Shown in pieces: positions 35,633 to 43,586 of a stretch of DNA of 64,000 nt; position 1 is the first letter of the stretch; the number at the start of each line of letters is the position of its first letter. A program made the position numbers and the translations under genes. Origin of the DNA: Vibrio porteresiae DSM 19223. GTDB taxonomy: Bacteria; Pseudomonadota; Gammaproteobacteria; Enterobacterales; Vibrionaceae. The DNA lies in NCBI RefSeq assembly GCF_024347055.1, contig NZ_AP024895.1:1364001-1428000 (forward strand), in the 5' to 3' direction. The notes beneath the pieces were generated by a model, which saw only the letters and a list, made by a program, of their open reading frames with translations, did not search any database and had not been told where the DNA came from.

Positions 35633-35860
35633 ATGATGGCCTACCAGCTTAACGCATCTACTCGTTTGGGGTGTGACAGGGGAAGCGCTGTTGGGTCTCG
35701 GTTTAAAGCTACTGATGATATTGCGGATGAACGCGCAGCATTGCTTGTCGGCGTTCTCATGGCTTTGAGCGACATGTCTTCATACTTTGATGCATTTGAA
35801 ATCGGTGTCAATTCCTTAGGTGCCTTGTGTCGGGTCTTTTGGGGAGCTCGGGCACTGTAA
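35633..35860 (+). CDS. Doubtful 75-codon reading frame before glgC
   Basis: A 75-residue frame (MMAYQLNASTRLG at its start) with a weak purine-rich stretch (AAGAGAAAG) before the ATG, ending 23 bases before glgC. I recognise no family. The residues 35-70 are moderately hydrophobic. It could be a small upstream gene or leader for glgC, or simply chance in a 560-base gap. No domain supports it. Confidence 0.2.
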   Translation: MMAYQLNASTRLGCDRGSAVGSRFKATDDIADERAALLVGVLMALSDMSSYFDAFEIGVNSLGALCRVFWGARAL

Positions 35861-35883
35861 GTATAAATAACGGAGAATAATGA

Positions 35884-37101
35884 ATGGCTGGTGTACTGGG
35901 AATGATTTTGGCGGGAGGTGAAGGGACTCGCTTGATGCCTTTAACTGCCTCTCGTAGTAAACCTGCTGTCCCATTTGGGGGCAGTTATCGTTTAATTGAT
36001 TTTGCGCTTAATAACTTTGTTAATGCGGATTTGATGCGCATTTACGTGTTAACACAGTTCAAGTCGCAATCTCTGTTCATGCACATGAAAAAAGGGTGGA
36101 ACGTAGCGGGCATCACCGACCGCTATATCGACCCAATTCCAGCGCAAATGCGCGATGGTAAACGTTGGTATGAAGGTACCGCCGATGCCATCTACCAAAA
36201 TATTCGTTTTATTGAAGTGGCAGCGCCCGACGAAGTGTGCATCTTTGGCTCTGACCATATCTATAAAATGGATATTCGCCAGATGCTGGATTTTCACCGT
36301 CGCAAAGAAGCACAACTTACGGTATCTGCTTTGCGCATGCCTATTGAAAAAGCATCACAATTTGGCGTTATTGAAGTGGATGATAAAGGGCAAATGATTG
36401 GCTTTGAAGAAAAACCGGCTCAACCTAAATGTGTTCCTGGCGAGCCTGATTGGGCTCTTGTTTCCATGGGTAACTACATTTTTGATGCCGCTTCCCTTTA
36501 TCGTGAACTACGAGAAGATGCAGAAAATAAACACTCTAGTCACGATTTTGGTAAAGACGTCATTCCGAAAATGTACCCACAGGGTGGGGTGTATGTGTAT
36601 GACTTCTCAAGCAATGTGATTAAAGGTGAGCGCAAAGAAACTTACTGGCGCGATGTAGGTACGATTGAGTCCTACTGGGAAGCTCATATGGATTTACTGG
36701 GTAAAGATCCGGCTTTCTCTTTGTATAACCGTAGCTGGCCAATGCATACGTATTACCCACCACTTCCACCTGCTACCTTCATCGATGTGGATGATCAGAA
36801 GGTGAAAATCACCGATAGTTTGGTCTCTGGGGGGAGTTATATCCAAGGTTCAAATATTTATAAATCCGTTTTAGGTTATCGCAGCAACATTGGTGCTGGT
36901 TCTTGTATCAGTGAATCTGTTATCTTAGGTGATGTGAAAATTGGTGCAGGGTGCACGATTAAACGAACCATCATCGATAAAGATGTGGAGATCGCCCCTG
37001 GAACTGTTATCGGTGAAAATATCGAGTTGGATAGACAACGTTTTCATGTTTCACCGACTGGTATAGTTGTGATTGCGAAAGGAACAAAAGTTGGATTCTA
37101 A
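35884..37101 (+). CDS. glgC: Glucose-1-phosphate adenylyltransferase
   Basis: A 405-residue ADP-glucose pyrophosphorylase that makes the glycogen precursor. N-terminal nucleotidyltransferase motif LAGGEGTRLMPLTASRSKPA, IDF, and FGSDHIYKMD (about 122), then a C-terminal left-handed beta helix (about 300-405) with hexapeptide-like repeats. CGGAG lies 8 bases before the ATG. glgA starts one base after its stop, so the pair is coupled. Confidence 0.95.
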   Translation: MAGVLGMILAGGEGTRLMPLTASRSKPAVPFGGSYRLIDFALNNFVNADLMRIYVLTQFKSQSLFMHMKKGWNVAGITDRYIDPIPAQMRDGKRWYEGTADAIYQNIRFIEVAAPDEVCIFGSDHIYKMDIRQMLDFHRRKEAQLTVSALRMPIEKASQFGVIEVDDKGQMIGFEEKPAQPKCVPGEPDWALVSMGNYIFDAASLYRELREDAENKHSSHDFGKDVIPKMYPQGGVYVYDFSSNVIKGERKETYWRDVGTIESYWEAHMDLLGKDPAFSLYNRSWPMHTYYPPLPPATFIDVDDQKVKITDSLVSGGSYIQGSNIYKSVLGYRSNIGAGSCISESVILGDVKIGAGCTIKRTIIDKDVEIAPGTVIGENIELDRQRFHVSPTGIVVIAKGTKVGF

Positions 37102-37102
37102 A

Positions 37103-38557
37103 ATGGAGCACATGAATGTGTGGTTCGCCGTTTCAGAAGCCCAAGGGTTGGTCAAAAGCGGTGGCCTTGCAGATGTTGCAAAGGCTCTGCCTAAAGCGCT
37201 CCAGGAATTAGGTCATCAGGTAGCCATCGTGCTACCTGCTTACCGCAAGATTCCCGATAAAAACGCCTTACCCGTGGTATTGGAAACGGACCTAACACAT
37301 TGGCCGCACACTCATTATTTAGTTAGAAAAACCGAACTGGATGGTGTCTTAGTTTATCTCATTGATTGTGATGCGTATTTTGATCGTCCAGAATTGTATG
37401 CAGAGCAGAACCAAGCCTATGCCGATAACGGAGAGCGCTTTAGTTTCTTCTCGGCTGCGTGTTTGGATGTCTTACCTAAACTCAATATCCGCCCAGACAT
37501 CATTCATACCAACGATTGGCACACTGGGTTAATTCCTTTCCTTCTAAAAACACGCTATCGCTACGATGGCTTTTTTGAAGGGGTGAAAAGCGTTCTAACC
37601 GTGCACAATGCGATTTTCAAAGGGATTTTCTCTTACCACGAGTTGGAGATCATTCCTGAGTTGAATCTATCAGGTATGGAGTTTCTGCGTTACGGTGTAG
37701 ACCACGTTAGTATGCTGCGCGCTGGGATTGCCTATGCCGATAAAATTAACGCGGTTAGCCCCAATTACGCTTGTGAACTGCTGACACCACTGGGATCGCA
37801 TGGGTTAGTGGACGATTTTGTCCGCCGTGCGCGCGATTTACACGGCATCATCAATGGTTGTGATTACAGTGAATGGGATCCTAAAAACGATCACTACTTA
37901 CCTGTAACCTACAGCAGTGAAGCCAACTCGTTACGTAAGGGGAAAGCTGCCAGTAAGCAAGCACTACAGCAAGACGTGGGGCTGCCAGTCAGATCTCTCC
38001 CTATGTTTGGGATGGTGTGTCGTTTAACTCACCAAAAAGGTTTCCATTATCTGCTACCTATCATTGAGCTATTTTTGCGTAATGATGTGCAGCTCGTGAT
38101 TGTCGGAACAGGCGAACCTGAAGTGGCAACACGCCTGAAATCATTAATGGCGGCGTACCCTGACAAATTTGCTTTTATCGAAGCATACGACAACAAACTG
38201 GCTCACTGGGTTGAGGCTGGGGCTGATTTCTTCTTGATGCCATCAGAATTTGAAGCGTGTGGTTTAAACCAAATCTACAGCATGGCGTATGGCACTTTAC
38301 CTATTGTACGTGAAGTGGGCGGTTTAAAAGATACCGTGATGGACTATGATAAGTATCCGCAAGAAGCCACTGGTTTTGGTTTCCTCGAGCCTTCTGCTCA
38401 AGTGCTGTTGATCACCATGCAGCGTGCGCTGCTGTTCTATCTACAGAATCCAGACGAGTTTCTGGCGGTGCAGCAAAGAGCAATGGAACAGGACTTTAGT
38501 TGGCGTGATTCAGCTCTGGAATACATTAAAATGTACCGCTTAGCCGTATTTGCTTAA
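37103..38557 (+). CDS. glgA: Glycogen synthase
   Basis: A GT5 family synthase of 484 residues that extends alpha-1,4-glucan from ADP-glucose. The N-terminal KSGGLADVAKALPKAL motif binds ADP-glucose, IHTNDWHTGLIPFLL follows (about 138), and the C-terminal GT-B half has RLTHQKGFHYLLP and the PSEFEACGLNQIYSMAYGT active-site stretch (about 380). I start at the ATG at 37103, directly after the glgC stop; 37112 is an alternative. Branching enzyme and debranching genes are not in the window. Confidence 0.94.
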   Translation: MEHMNVWFAVSEAQGLVKSGGLADVAKALPKALQELGHQVAIVLPAYRKIPDKNALPVVLETDLTHWPHTHYLVRKTELDGVLVYLIDCDAYFDRPELYAEQNQAYADNGERFSFFSAACLDVLPKLNIRPDIIHTNDWHTGLIPFLLKTRYRYDGFFEGVKSVLTVHNAIFKGIFSYHELEIIPELNLSGMEFLRYGVDHVSMLRAGIAYADKINAVSPNYACELLTPLGSHGLVDDFVRRARDLHGIINGCDYSEWDPKNDHYLPVTYSSEANSLRKGKAASKQALQQDVGLPVRSLPMFGMVCRLTHQKGFHYLLPIIELFLRNDVQLVIVGTGEPEVATRLKSLMAAYPDKFAFIEAYDNKLAHWVEAGADFFLMPSEFEACGLNQIYSMAYGTLPIVREVGGLKDTVMDYDKYPQEATGFGFLEPSAQVLLITMQRALLFYLQNPDEFLAVQQRAMEQDFSWRDSALEYIKMYRLAVFA

Positions 38558-38593
38558 CGCGATTGTCTTGGTTGAACTAGCACTACGGCTGTG

Positions 38594-38630
38594 AAAGGCG
38601 ACACAAAGGATTCTCTGTGTCGCCTTTTTT
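38594..38630 (+). terminator. Terminator of glgC-glgA
   Basis: AAAGGCGACACA and TGTGTCGCCTTTTTT form a 12-bp stem around AAGGATTCTC, with a T-run, 37 bases after the glgA stop. Confidence 0.9.
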
Positions 38631-38775
38631 ATGAGTACTTTAATCGAATTCATGCACCATCTCACGGCGATGACAAAACAGGCCGCAACGTGCACCCAAA
38701 GCGAATGTATCACTATTTGGTATCACTGAGGTTTATGGTAGTCTAGCGCGGTTTTAATAACAGACTGAGCTCTGC

Positions 38776-39579
38776 ATGGTATCTAACCTCCTTTATCATA
38801 AGATCTATTCTCATCCTACGAGTTCACAGTGGGTGGTTTTTGTGCATGGCGCTGGTGGCAGCTCATCTTTGTGGTTTAAACAGATTAAGGCCTATAAACG
38901 CCATTTTAATTTGCTGCTCATTGACCTACGTGGCCATGGACAATCGAGCCAATGGGTGCGTGAGTGGATGACACACCCTTATACCTTTGACGCCATAGCG
39001 CAAGATGTGCTCAATGTTTTGCGTCATTGTGAGATAGCCAAAGCACACTTTGTTGCCATGTCTTTGGGGACCATCATTGTGCGCAAAATCTCTGAACTTG
39101 CTCCAGACCAAGTTCAATCCATGGTGCTAGGAGGCGCGGTCATTCGTTTTGACTTTCGTTCGCAACTCTTGGTGAGTATAGGGCGCTGGTCAAAGCATAT
39201 CATCCCTTACATGTGGCTCTATCGTCTGTTTGCCTACATTGTGATGCCAAGTCGTGCACAGCGTGAATCTCGCCTATTGTTTATCCGGGAAGCAAAAAAA
39301 CTGTGTCAAAAAGAGTTTAAGCGTTGGTATCGTCTCACTGCTGAGGTGAATCCGTTTATGCGCTATTTTCGTGAGAAAGATGAGGCTATCCCAACGCTAT
39401 ACTTAATGGGGGATAGAGATTATCTGTTTTTATCGCAGGTACGTGAATTGGTCACTGTTCATCGACAAAGCGAGCTGATTGAACTGAGCGATTGTGGGCA
39501 TGTGTGCAATATCGAACAAGCAGAACGTTTTAATCATCACTCGATTCATTTTATTCGTCGCTTTTCGCCTCGATCGTAA
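38776..39579 (+). CDS. Alpha/beta-fold hydrolase
   Basis: A 267-residue alpha/beta hydrolase. The oxyanion region FVHGAGGSSSLWF (about 22), LIDLRGHGQS (about 49), a nucleophile elbow AMSLG with Ser at about 94 (first Gly of GxSxG replaced by Ala), the acid in LMGDRDYLF (about 213) and the His in DCGHVCNIE (about 240) complete the triad. A basic cap region (about 130-200) includes hydrophobic segments. The substrate is unknown. Stands alone on the plus strand. Confidence 0.85.
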   Translation: MVSNLLYHKIYSHPTSSQWVVFVHGAGGSSSLWFKQIKAYKRHFNLLLIDLRGHGQSSQWVREWMTHPYTFDAIAQDVLNVLRHCEIAKAHFVAMSLGTIIVRKISELAPDQVQSMVLGGAVIRFDFRSQLLVSIGRWSKHIIPYMWLYRLFAYIVMPSRAQRESRLLFIREAKKLCQKEFKRWYRLTAEVNPFMRYFREKDEAIPTLYLMGDRDYLFLSQVRELVTVHRQSELIELSDCGHVCNIEQAERFNHHSIHFIRRFSPRS

Positions 39580-40071
39580 TAAGTTGTGGCGAGCTGGGCT
39601 GGGCACTATGATTTATGAAAGGTGCGATGAATGTTGCAGGGTAGTCTTTATCAATAAGTCAACATCTTACTGCAGCGTTGGCTTATATAAGCGTACGCCG
39701 TACCTTTCTTTTCTCATACACGATACTGCTTGCAGTAGCAGAATGTGTGATGAGCTTGAATCAGGCTAGCTCATCACACATGAGAATCAAAACTACATAA
39801 CTAAGAACTATATCACTACCTTTATTACTGTCTCTCCATTTTCAAAAAGATGACTAACATATTGAGGTTGAAATGGTCAGTGTGTGCCAACACTTGATTC
39901 CGCCTTCTTTACGGAGAGTTGGGCACTCAGTACAGTTTTTACTATGTCTCGGACTTTGGGGCACAGTTAGTGTAACGTGATTTATCACTAAGGCTACAAG
40001 CAATGTGGTTGGGGACTGATGGCGTCCCCTAAATGGACGAAATAATTCCCATTTATTCAGGGATTTTACAT
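39580..40071. other. Intergenic region with a cluster of palindromes
   Basis: About 490 bases between convergent genes. Short frames here show no support. The first 200 bases hold several dyads at 39681-39786 (see separate entry). The remaining part up to the tfoY terminator shows nothing recognisable. Confidence 0.4.
39681..39786. repeat. Cluster of inverted repeats
   Basis: Within 106 bases are GCTTATATAAGC (39681-39692, 12-bp palindrome), GCGTACGC (39691-39698), TACTGC-TT-GCAGTA (39724-39737) and a 14-bp inverted repeat ATGTGTGATGAGCT / AGCTCATCACACAT (39743-39756 and 39768-39781). TTCTCAT at 39711-39717 can also pair with ATGAGAA at 39780-39786. No T-run follows, so it is not an ordinary terminator. 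It could be a structured RNA, a repeat element or a binding site. Confidence 0.6.
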
Positions 40072-40102
40072 AAAAAAAAGCACCCACCTAGGTGAGTGCC
40101 TT
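40072..40102 (-). terminator. Terminator of tfoY
   Basis: On the minus strand GGCACTCACC-TA-GGTGGGTGC is followed by eight T residues, 24 bases after the tfoY stop. Confidence 0.9.
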
Positions 40103-40125
40103 CGTTACTCTTACTTGCCAATCTT

Positions 40126-40713
40126 TTACAAGCGCTGCATCAGTTCATCACGACGATTTTGCGGAATAACTGACCAGTGTTTCCCTTCAATAGCGCCCTC
40201 AAGAGCCCACAGAAGTTCAATGCTTACATCACTTGAATGAGTCTGTTGAATCGCTTTATACGCTTCTACAGAGCCTTTCTCGTGCAGCTCTTCAACCGAC
40301 TCGATACCTGCTTTACGTAACATACGTTCTGTTGCCAGACGTAAGTTAGGCAGATCTTTAAGACGGTTAGGTTTTGCTTGAGCTTGAGTTTCACGCTCTT
40401 GCTTAGCAACAACCAAAGCATCTTTCGCTTCTTTCAAGATTTTTTCTGGGGCATCCCAGAAATTTTCAGGAAGAGCGAAGTATTTAGTAACCACTGGGAA
40501 GCCACGTTTTTTATAAACGTAAGGTTCTAAGCCTTGCTGCTTGTATTTCTCGGAACAATTGTCATCTGCACGAATGTGAAGTTTGTCGTTAACCACCAAT
40601 GCAAACATTGTGTCATCAACGAAAATTCCAAATCCGCCAAACATTGAACGAGATTTTACGCGTCCTAAGTTTTCAAACAGACGCATTGAGTCTTTTAATA
40701 TTGGTTTATCCAT
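40126..40713 (-). CDS. tfoY: TfoX/Sxy family regulator TfoY
   Basis: A 195-residue TfoX-type protein with an N-terminal TfoX_N domain (SRSMFGGFGIFVDDTMFALV, about 21) and a C-terminal TfoX_C helical domain (LPNLRLATERMLRKAGI, about 120). I call it TfoY rather than TfoX because it is preceded by a c-di-GMP-I riboswitch and lies between the glycogen genes and purR, the setting of V. cholerae VC1722. In V. cholerae TfoY promotes type VI secretion and motility rather than competence. Confidence 0.9.
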   Translation of the reverse strand: MDKPILKDSMRLFENLGRVKSRSMFGGFGIFVDDTMFALVVNDKLHIRADDNCSEKYKQQGLEPYVYKKRGFPVVTKYFALPENFWDAPEKILKEAKDALVVAKQERETQAQAKPNRLKDLPNLRLATERMLRKAGIESVEELHEKGSVEAYKAIQQTHSSDVSIELLWALEGAIEGKHWSVIPQNRRDELMQRL

Positions 40714-40822
40714 GCCTTTAGTCTCGGTGTATTAACAATACGCCACCAAAATCAGGTCCGAGAATGTAGCAAAAGAATGCAAAGATTGTGTCAGTAAGAA
40801 GTTAACGTCTTAAATGCATTTT

Positions 40823-40922
40823 TGCCATCGGTAACCCCGCTACCTACCCAGAGCCGGAAAATACCATCTAAGGGTTTAGGCCGGAGGCTTTGCGTCCCAC
40901 CTTTTCAGATGGTTTGCCCTGT
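40823..40922 (-). promoter_or_regulatory. c-di-GMP-I (GEMM) riboswitch upstream of tfoY
   Basis: Read on the minus strand, the segment runs GGCAAACCATCTGAAAAGG, GGGACGCAAAGCCTCCGG, CCTAAACC and GGTAGGTAGCGGGGTTACCG, then ATGG. These are the invariant parts of the GEMM class I aptamer: the GAAA tetraloop of P2, the ACGCAAAGCC ligand-binding core, the CCTAAACC tetraloop receptor and the GGTAGCGGGGTTACCG helix. It closely resembles the well-studied Vc2 aptamer. It ends about 110 bases before the tfoY ATG. Confidence 0.95.
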
Positions 40923-41085
40923 ACGTGACATTTCGTTCACTAGAGTAATCTTAAACTTGAACATAAATCACAAAATATTTTGCCTAATGTGATATTCGTC
41001 CAAAAAATCGCTGTATCTTTAATAAGCGACATTTTCATCAATAAGATTTTATATCAAAAGTGAGAAAACATGTAACATTAAGATT
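40923..41085. other. Region between purR and the tfoY riboswitch
   Basis: About 160 AT-rich bases that should carry the tfoY promoter and the 3' end of the purR message. I do not see a clear purR terminator; a T-run lies in the purR stop region (41090-41099) without a convincing stem. Read-through of purR into tfoY is therefore possible. Confidence 0.35.
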
Positions 41086-42087
41086 TTAAAGTTTTTTTAC
41101 AGTATTTCGTGCGACGAGCTCAGGATGCATCTCAAAAACGCGACGATCATGGGCTTTGTTTTTGATCCGTTCCAATAGGATCTCAAAGGCGTTCTTACCA
41201 ACACGACGTTTGGGTTGGTGAATCGTCGTTAGCGGTGGTGAAAAGTACTCAGAAAGCTCGATGTTATCGTAACCTACGACAGAAATATCATCGGGTACTT
41301 TCACGCCTTTTTGCTGTAAACGGCTCATTAAACCCAACGCCATCGTGTCGTTAAAACAGAACACTGCGGTCGGTTTGTGATCCATCGCAATAATTTTGTC
41401 TGCTGCAAGTACCGCAGTGTCACATTCGAAGTTGCCTTCTAGAATCCAATCTTCGTTCACTGGAAGATTAGCTTCGGCCATCGCACGGCGAAAACCAATG
41501 ATGCGTTCCTTACAAGCCATTTTAGAAAAATGACCGCTCAAACAAGCAATGTCTTTGTGTCCGTTATCGATAAGATGTTTCGTTGCGATGTAACCGCCTT
41601 CTTCAGAGTTATCCATAATGGTGTCGGCTTGCGAATCTTCAAGACCCCAATCCATGATCACTTTTGGAATGTCAGAATGGCCTTCAAGCATTTCCATTAG
41701 CTCAGGAGTCATATCTGAGCACATCACCAAAATGCCATCGACACGCTTTTCAGCAAGCATGCGTACATAGTCGCGTTGTTTTTCATAAATGCCGCCGGTA
41801 TTACACAAAATCAGTGTATAGCCTTGGCGGTAACAGTAGCTCTCAACCCCATCAATGACTTCAGAGAAAAATTGGTTGGTTGATTGAGTCACCAACATAC
41901 CAATAGTCCGTGTGGTGTTGCATTTTAGGCTGCGAGCAACCGCGCTCGGTGCGTAGTTTAGCTCTTTTACCGCTGCCAACACTTTCGCTTGTGTTGCTTC
42001 GGCTACAAAACGTGTTTTGTTAATCACGTGTGATACAGTGGTGGTTGACACGCCTGCAATGCGCGCAACATCTTTTATAGTCGCCAT
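41086..42087 (-). CDS. purR: HTH-type transcriptional repressor PurR
   Basis: A 333-residue LacI-family repressor. The N-terminal helix-turn-helix (ATIKDVARIAGVSTTTVSHV) and hinge helix (NYAPSAVARSLKC) are followed by a periplasmic-binding-like domain that senses hypoxanthine or guanine (SDIPKVIMDWG, about 140; CFNDTMALGLMSRL, about 245). The HTH and hinge match PurR closely. It represses purine synthesis genes; a PurR box is seen at the gsk promoter in this window. A half-conserved box upstream suggests autoregulation. Confidence 0.95.
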   Translation of the reverse strand: MATIKDVARIAGVSTTTVSHVINKTRFVAEATQAKVLAAVKELNYAPSAVARSLKCNTTRTIGMLVTQSTNQFFSEVIDGVESYCYRQGYTLILCNTGGIYEKQRDYVRMLAEKRVDGILVMCSDMTPELMEMLEGHSDIPKVIMDWGLEDSQADTIMDNSEEGGYIATKHLIDNGHKDIACLSGHFSKMACKERIIGFRRAMAEANLPVNEDWILEGNFECDTAVLAADKIIAMDHKPTAVFCFNDTMALGLMSRLQQKGVKVPDDISVVGYDNIELSEYFSPPLTTIHQPKRRVGKNAFEILLERIKNKAHDRRVFEMHPELVARNTVKKL

Positions 42088-42182
42088 TGGTTTTTCCCAT
42101 CGATATCTGCTGACTAGGACAAAGATTTACAGTGATTGACCACTTCAACAGGTGTTGATTCGATATGTAAGTGAAGCTTAAA

Positions 42183-42222
42183 AGTAGTAAAAACACAAAA
42201 ACCGCTTCAAAACAGCGGTTTA
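42183..42222 (-). terminator. Terminator-like hairpin in the purR leader
   Basis: On the minus strand AAACCGCT-GTTTTGA-AGCGGTTT runs into TTTGTGTTTTTA. This is a terminator pointing toward purR, about 100 bases before its ATG and just downstream of a PurR-like box. It could attenuate purR or end a small minus-strand RNA. Confidence 0.5.
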
Positions 42223-42237
42223 AGTAAAATTTCTATA

Positions 42238-42253
42238 GATTATCGTTTGCGTC
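42238..42253. promoter_or_regulatory. Possible PurR box upstream of purR
   Basis: AGATTATCGTTTGCGT has a perfect right half (CGTTTGCGT) of the PurR consensus, with a degenerate left half. PurR autoregulation is known in E. coli, so the position is plausible. The match is only partial. Confidence 0.4.
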
Positions 42254-42786
42254 AAAGATTTTAGACTGGTATTGAACCACTCGCAATGAAAAATTCATCT
42301 TTGTTTGATATCAATCGCTTTACTATTTTGTTACCAAGCTGGTGCAAGCTTCGACCTAAGATCAAGTGCAAAATGAGCTGTAAAGTGACTCATTCATCTT
42401 GAAATGCGAGTGAATGCATAGCGGTATTTCAGTCGGCTTTTTATTGTCTTCTTAACTGTCCACAACAAACCATCATCGCCTTTAAGTTATTTGTTGATAT
42501 TAATAAAAACCATTAAATTTATAACCAAATGCACTAATAGATATGAATATTATTTTCATTTGTCGCCCGTAAATGAGTAACAATGTGACAAAAAAGAAGA
42601 CAAATTTTTACATATTTGAGAAATGAAAATAAAGTGCTTTTATTTCGATTGTTCAAACAAAGCAAAATGTTATCTAAGCTTGTTTTGAATCAATAAAGCA
42701 TCAGGTTTTAAGTTCGTACTCTAGAATTGTTACCGTCTATGAATAGAATGAATAGGGATTAAATTTAGCGGAATAAAGTGACGTCT
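42254..42786. other. Long region between purR and the torR-like gene
   Basis: More than 500 strongly AT-rich bases separate purR from the divergent torR-like gene. I find no torC, torA, torS or other coding sequence here, no clear tor boxes and no RNA family I recognise. It must contain the torR-like promoter. Confidence 0.4.
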
Positions 42787-43491
42787 ATGAGTTATCACTT
42801 ATTAGTCGTAGAGAGCGACAGAGACACCCGTGTCACATTGGTCGATTATTTCAAACGAGAGGGATACCAGATTTCTGTTGCCGATACGGGGGCAGAGATG
42901 CGTGAGGTATTACGCCAACACGCTATCGATTTGGTTCTGATGGAAACTAACCTTCAATTTGATGACAGCCTGATGCTGACCCGTGAATTGCGTAGCCATT
43001 CAGATGTCGGGATTATTCTCATTAATGGTCGTGAAGACAGTATCGACCGAATTATTGGTCTAGAAATGGGCGCAGACGATTATATCGCGCGACCTTTTGA
43101 GTTAAGAGAAATATTAGCGAGAGTGAAGAATTTAACCTGGCGAGTTTCCAATTCGAGAACAGGTACTCTAGAAAATATTTCCGGTAGTCAGCTTATTCAT
43201 TTTGGTGAATGGGCGTTTGATATTCAGCGTCGTGCGCTAAGTCAAAATGGCGAACCGATAAAATTAACCAAAGCAGAATATGAGTTGCTCGTAGCATTAA
43301 CCTCTAATCCACACCAAGTTCTCAGCCGCGAAGCAATTCTCGATATGATCAGCCATCGTGTTGATGCACCTAATGATCGTACTATTGATGTACTTATTCG
43401 CCGCTTGCGTTCGAAAATGGAGCTAGACCCTAAAACACCACAAATTATTGTGACCGTGCATGGGGAAGGGTATATGTTTGCAGGCAGCTAG
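42787..43491 (+). CDS. torR: TorR-like OmpR-family regulator with a degenerate receiver
   Basis: A 234-residue response regulator. An N-terminal receiver (1-115) and C-terminal winged-helix domain (about 135-230; LTKAEYELLVALTSN, RTIDVLIRRLRSKM) align without gaps to E. coli TorR as I recall it. The phosphorylation residues are altered: the Asp position is Glu53 (LMETN), the acidic pair is Glu9-Ser10, the Thr position is Asn80 and the Lys position is Arg102. Phosphotransfer from TorS is therefore unlikely, and Glu53 could mimic phospho-Asp. I chose ATG 42787 by alignment; GTG 42778 is possible. No torS, torC or torA is nearby. Confidence 0.88.
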   Translation: MSYHLLVVESDRDTRVTLVDYFKREGYQISVADTGAEMREVLRQHAIDLVLMETNLQFDDSLMLTRELRSHSDVGIILINGREDSIDRIIGLEMGADDYIARPFELREILARVKNLTWRVSNSRTGTLENISGSQLIHFGEWAFDIQRRALSQNGEPIKLTKAEYELLVALTSNPHQVLSREAILDMISHRVDAPNDRTIDVLIRRLRSKMELDPKTPQIIVTVHGEGYMFAGS

Positions 43492-43514
43492 CAGACTGAT
43501 ACGGATCTCTAAAT

Positions 43515-43548
43515 AAAAAACGCCAGCACTCTGTGCTGGCGTTTTTTT
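43515..43548. terminator. Bidirectional terminator between torR and elyC
   Basis: AAAAAACGCCAGCAC-TCT-GTGCTGGCGTTTTTTT: a strong symmetrical stem with A- and T-runs on both sides, able to serve both convergent genes. Confidence 0.92.
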
Positions 43549-43586
43549 GGTTCTTATTTAATCTGTTCTTATTGAATCTACAGCGA

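Noticed and set aside
39494..39769. 91-codon plus-strand frame after the hydrolase gene
   Set aside because: Overlaps the hydrolase in another frame, runs through the palindrome cluster, and shows no domain or ribosome site.
39681..39786. Integron attC site
   Set aside because: The palindromes lack the conserved attC core sites and there is no cassette or integrase nearby.
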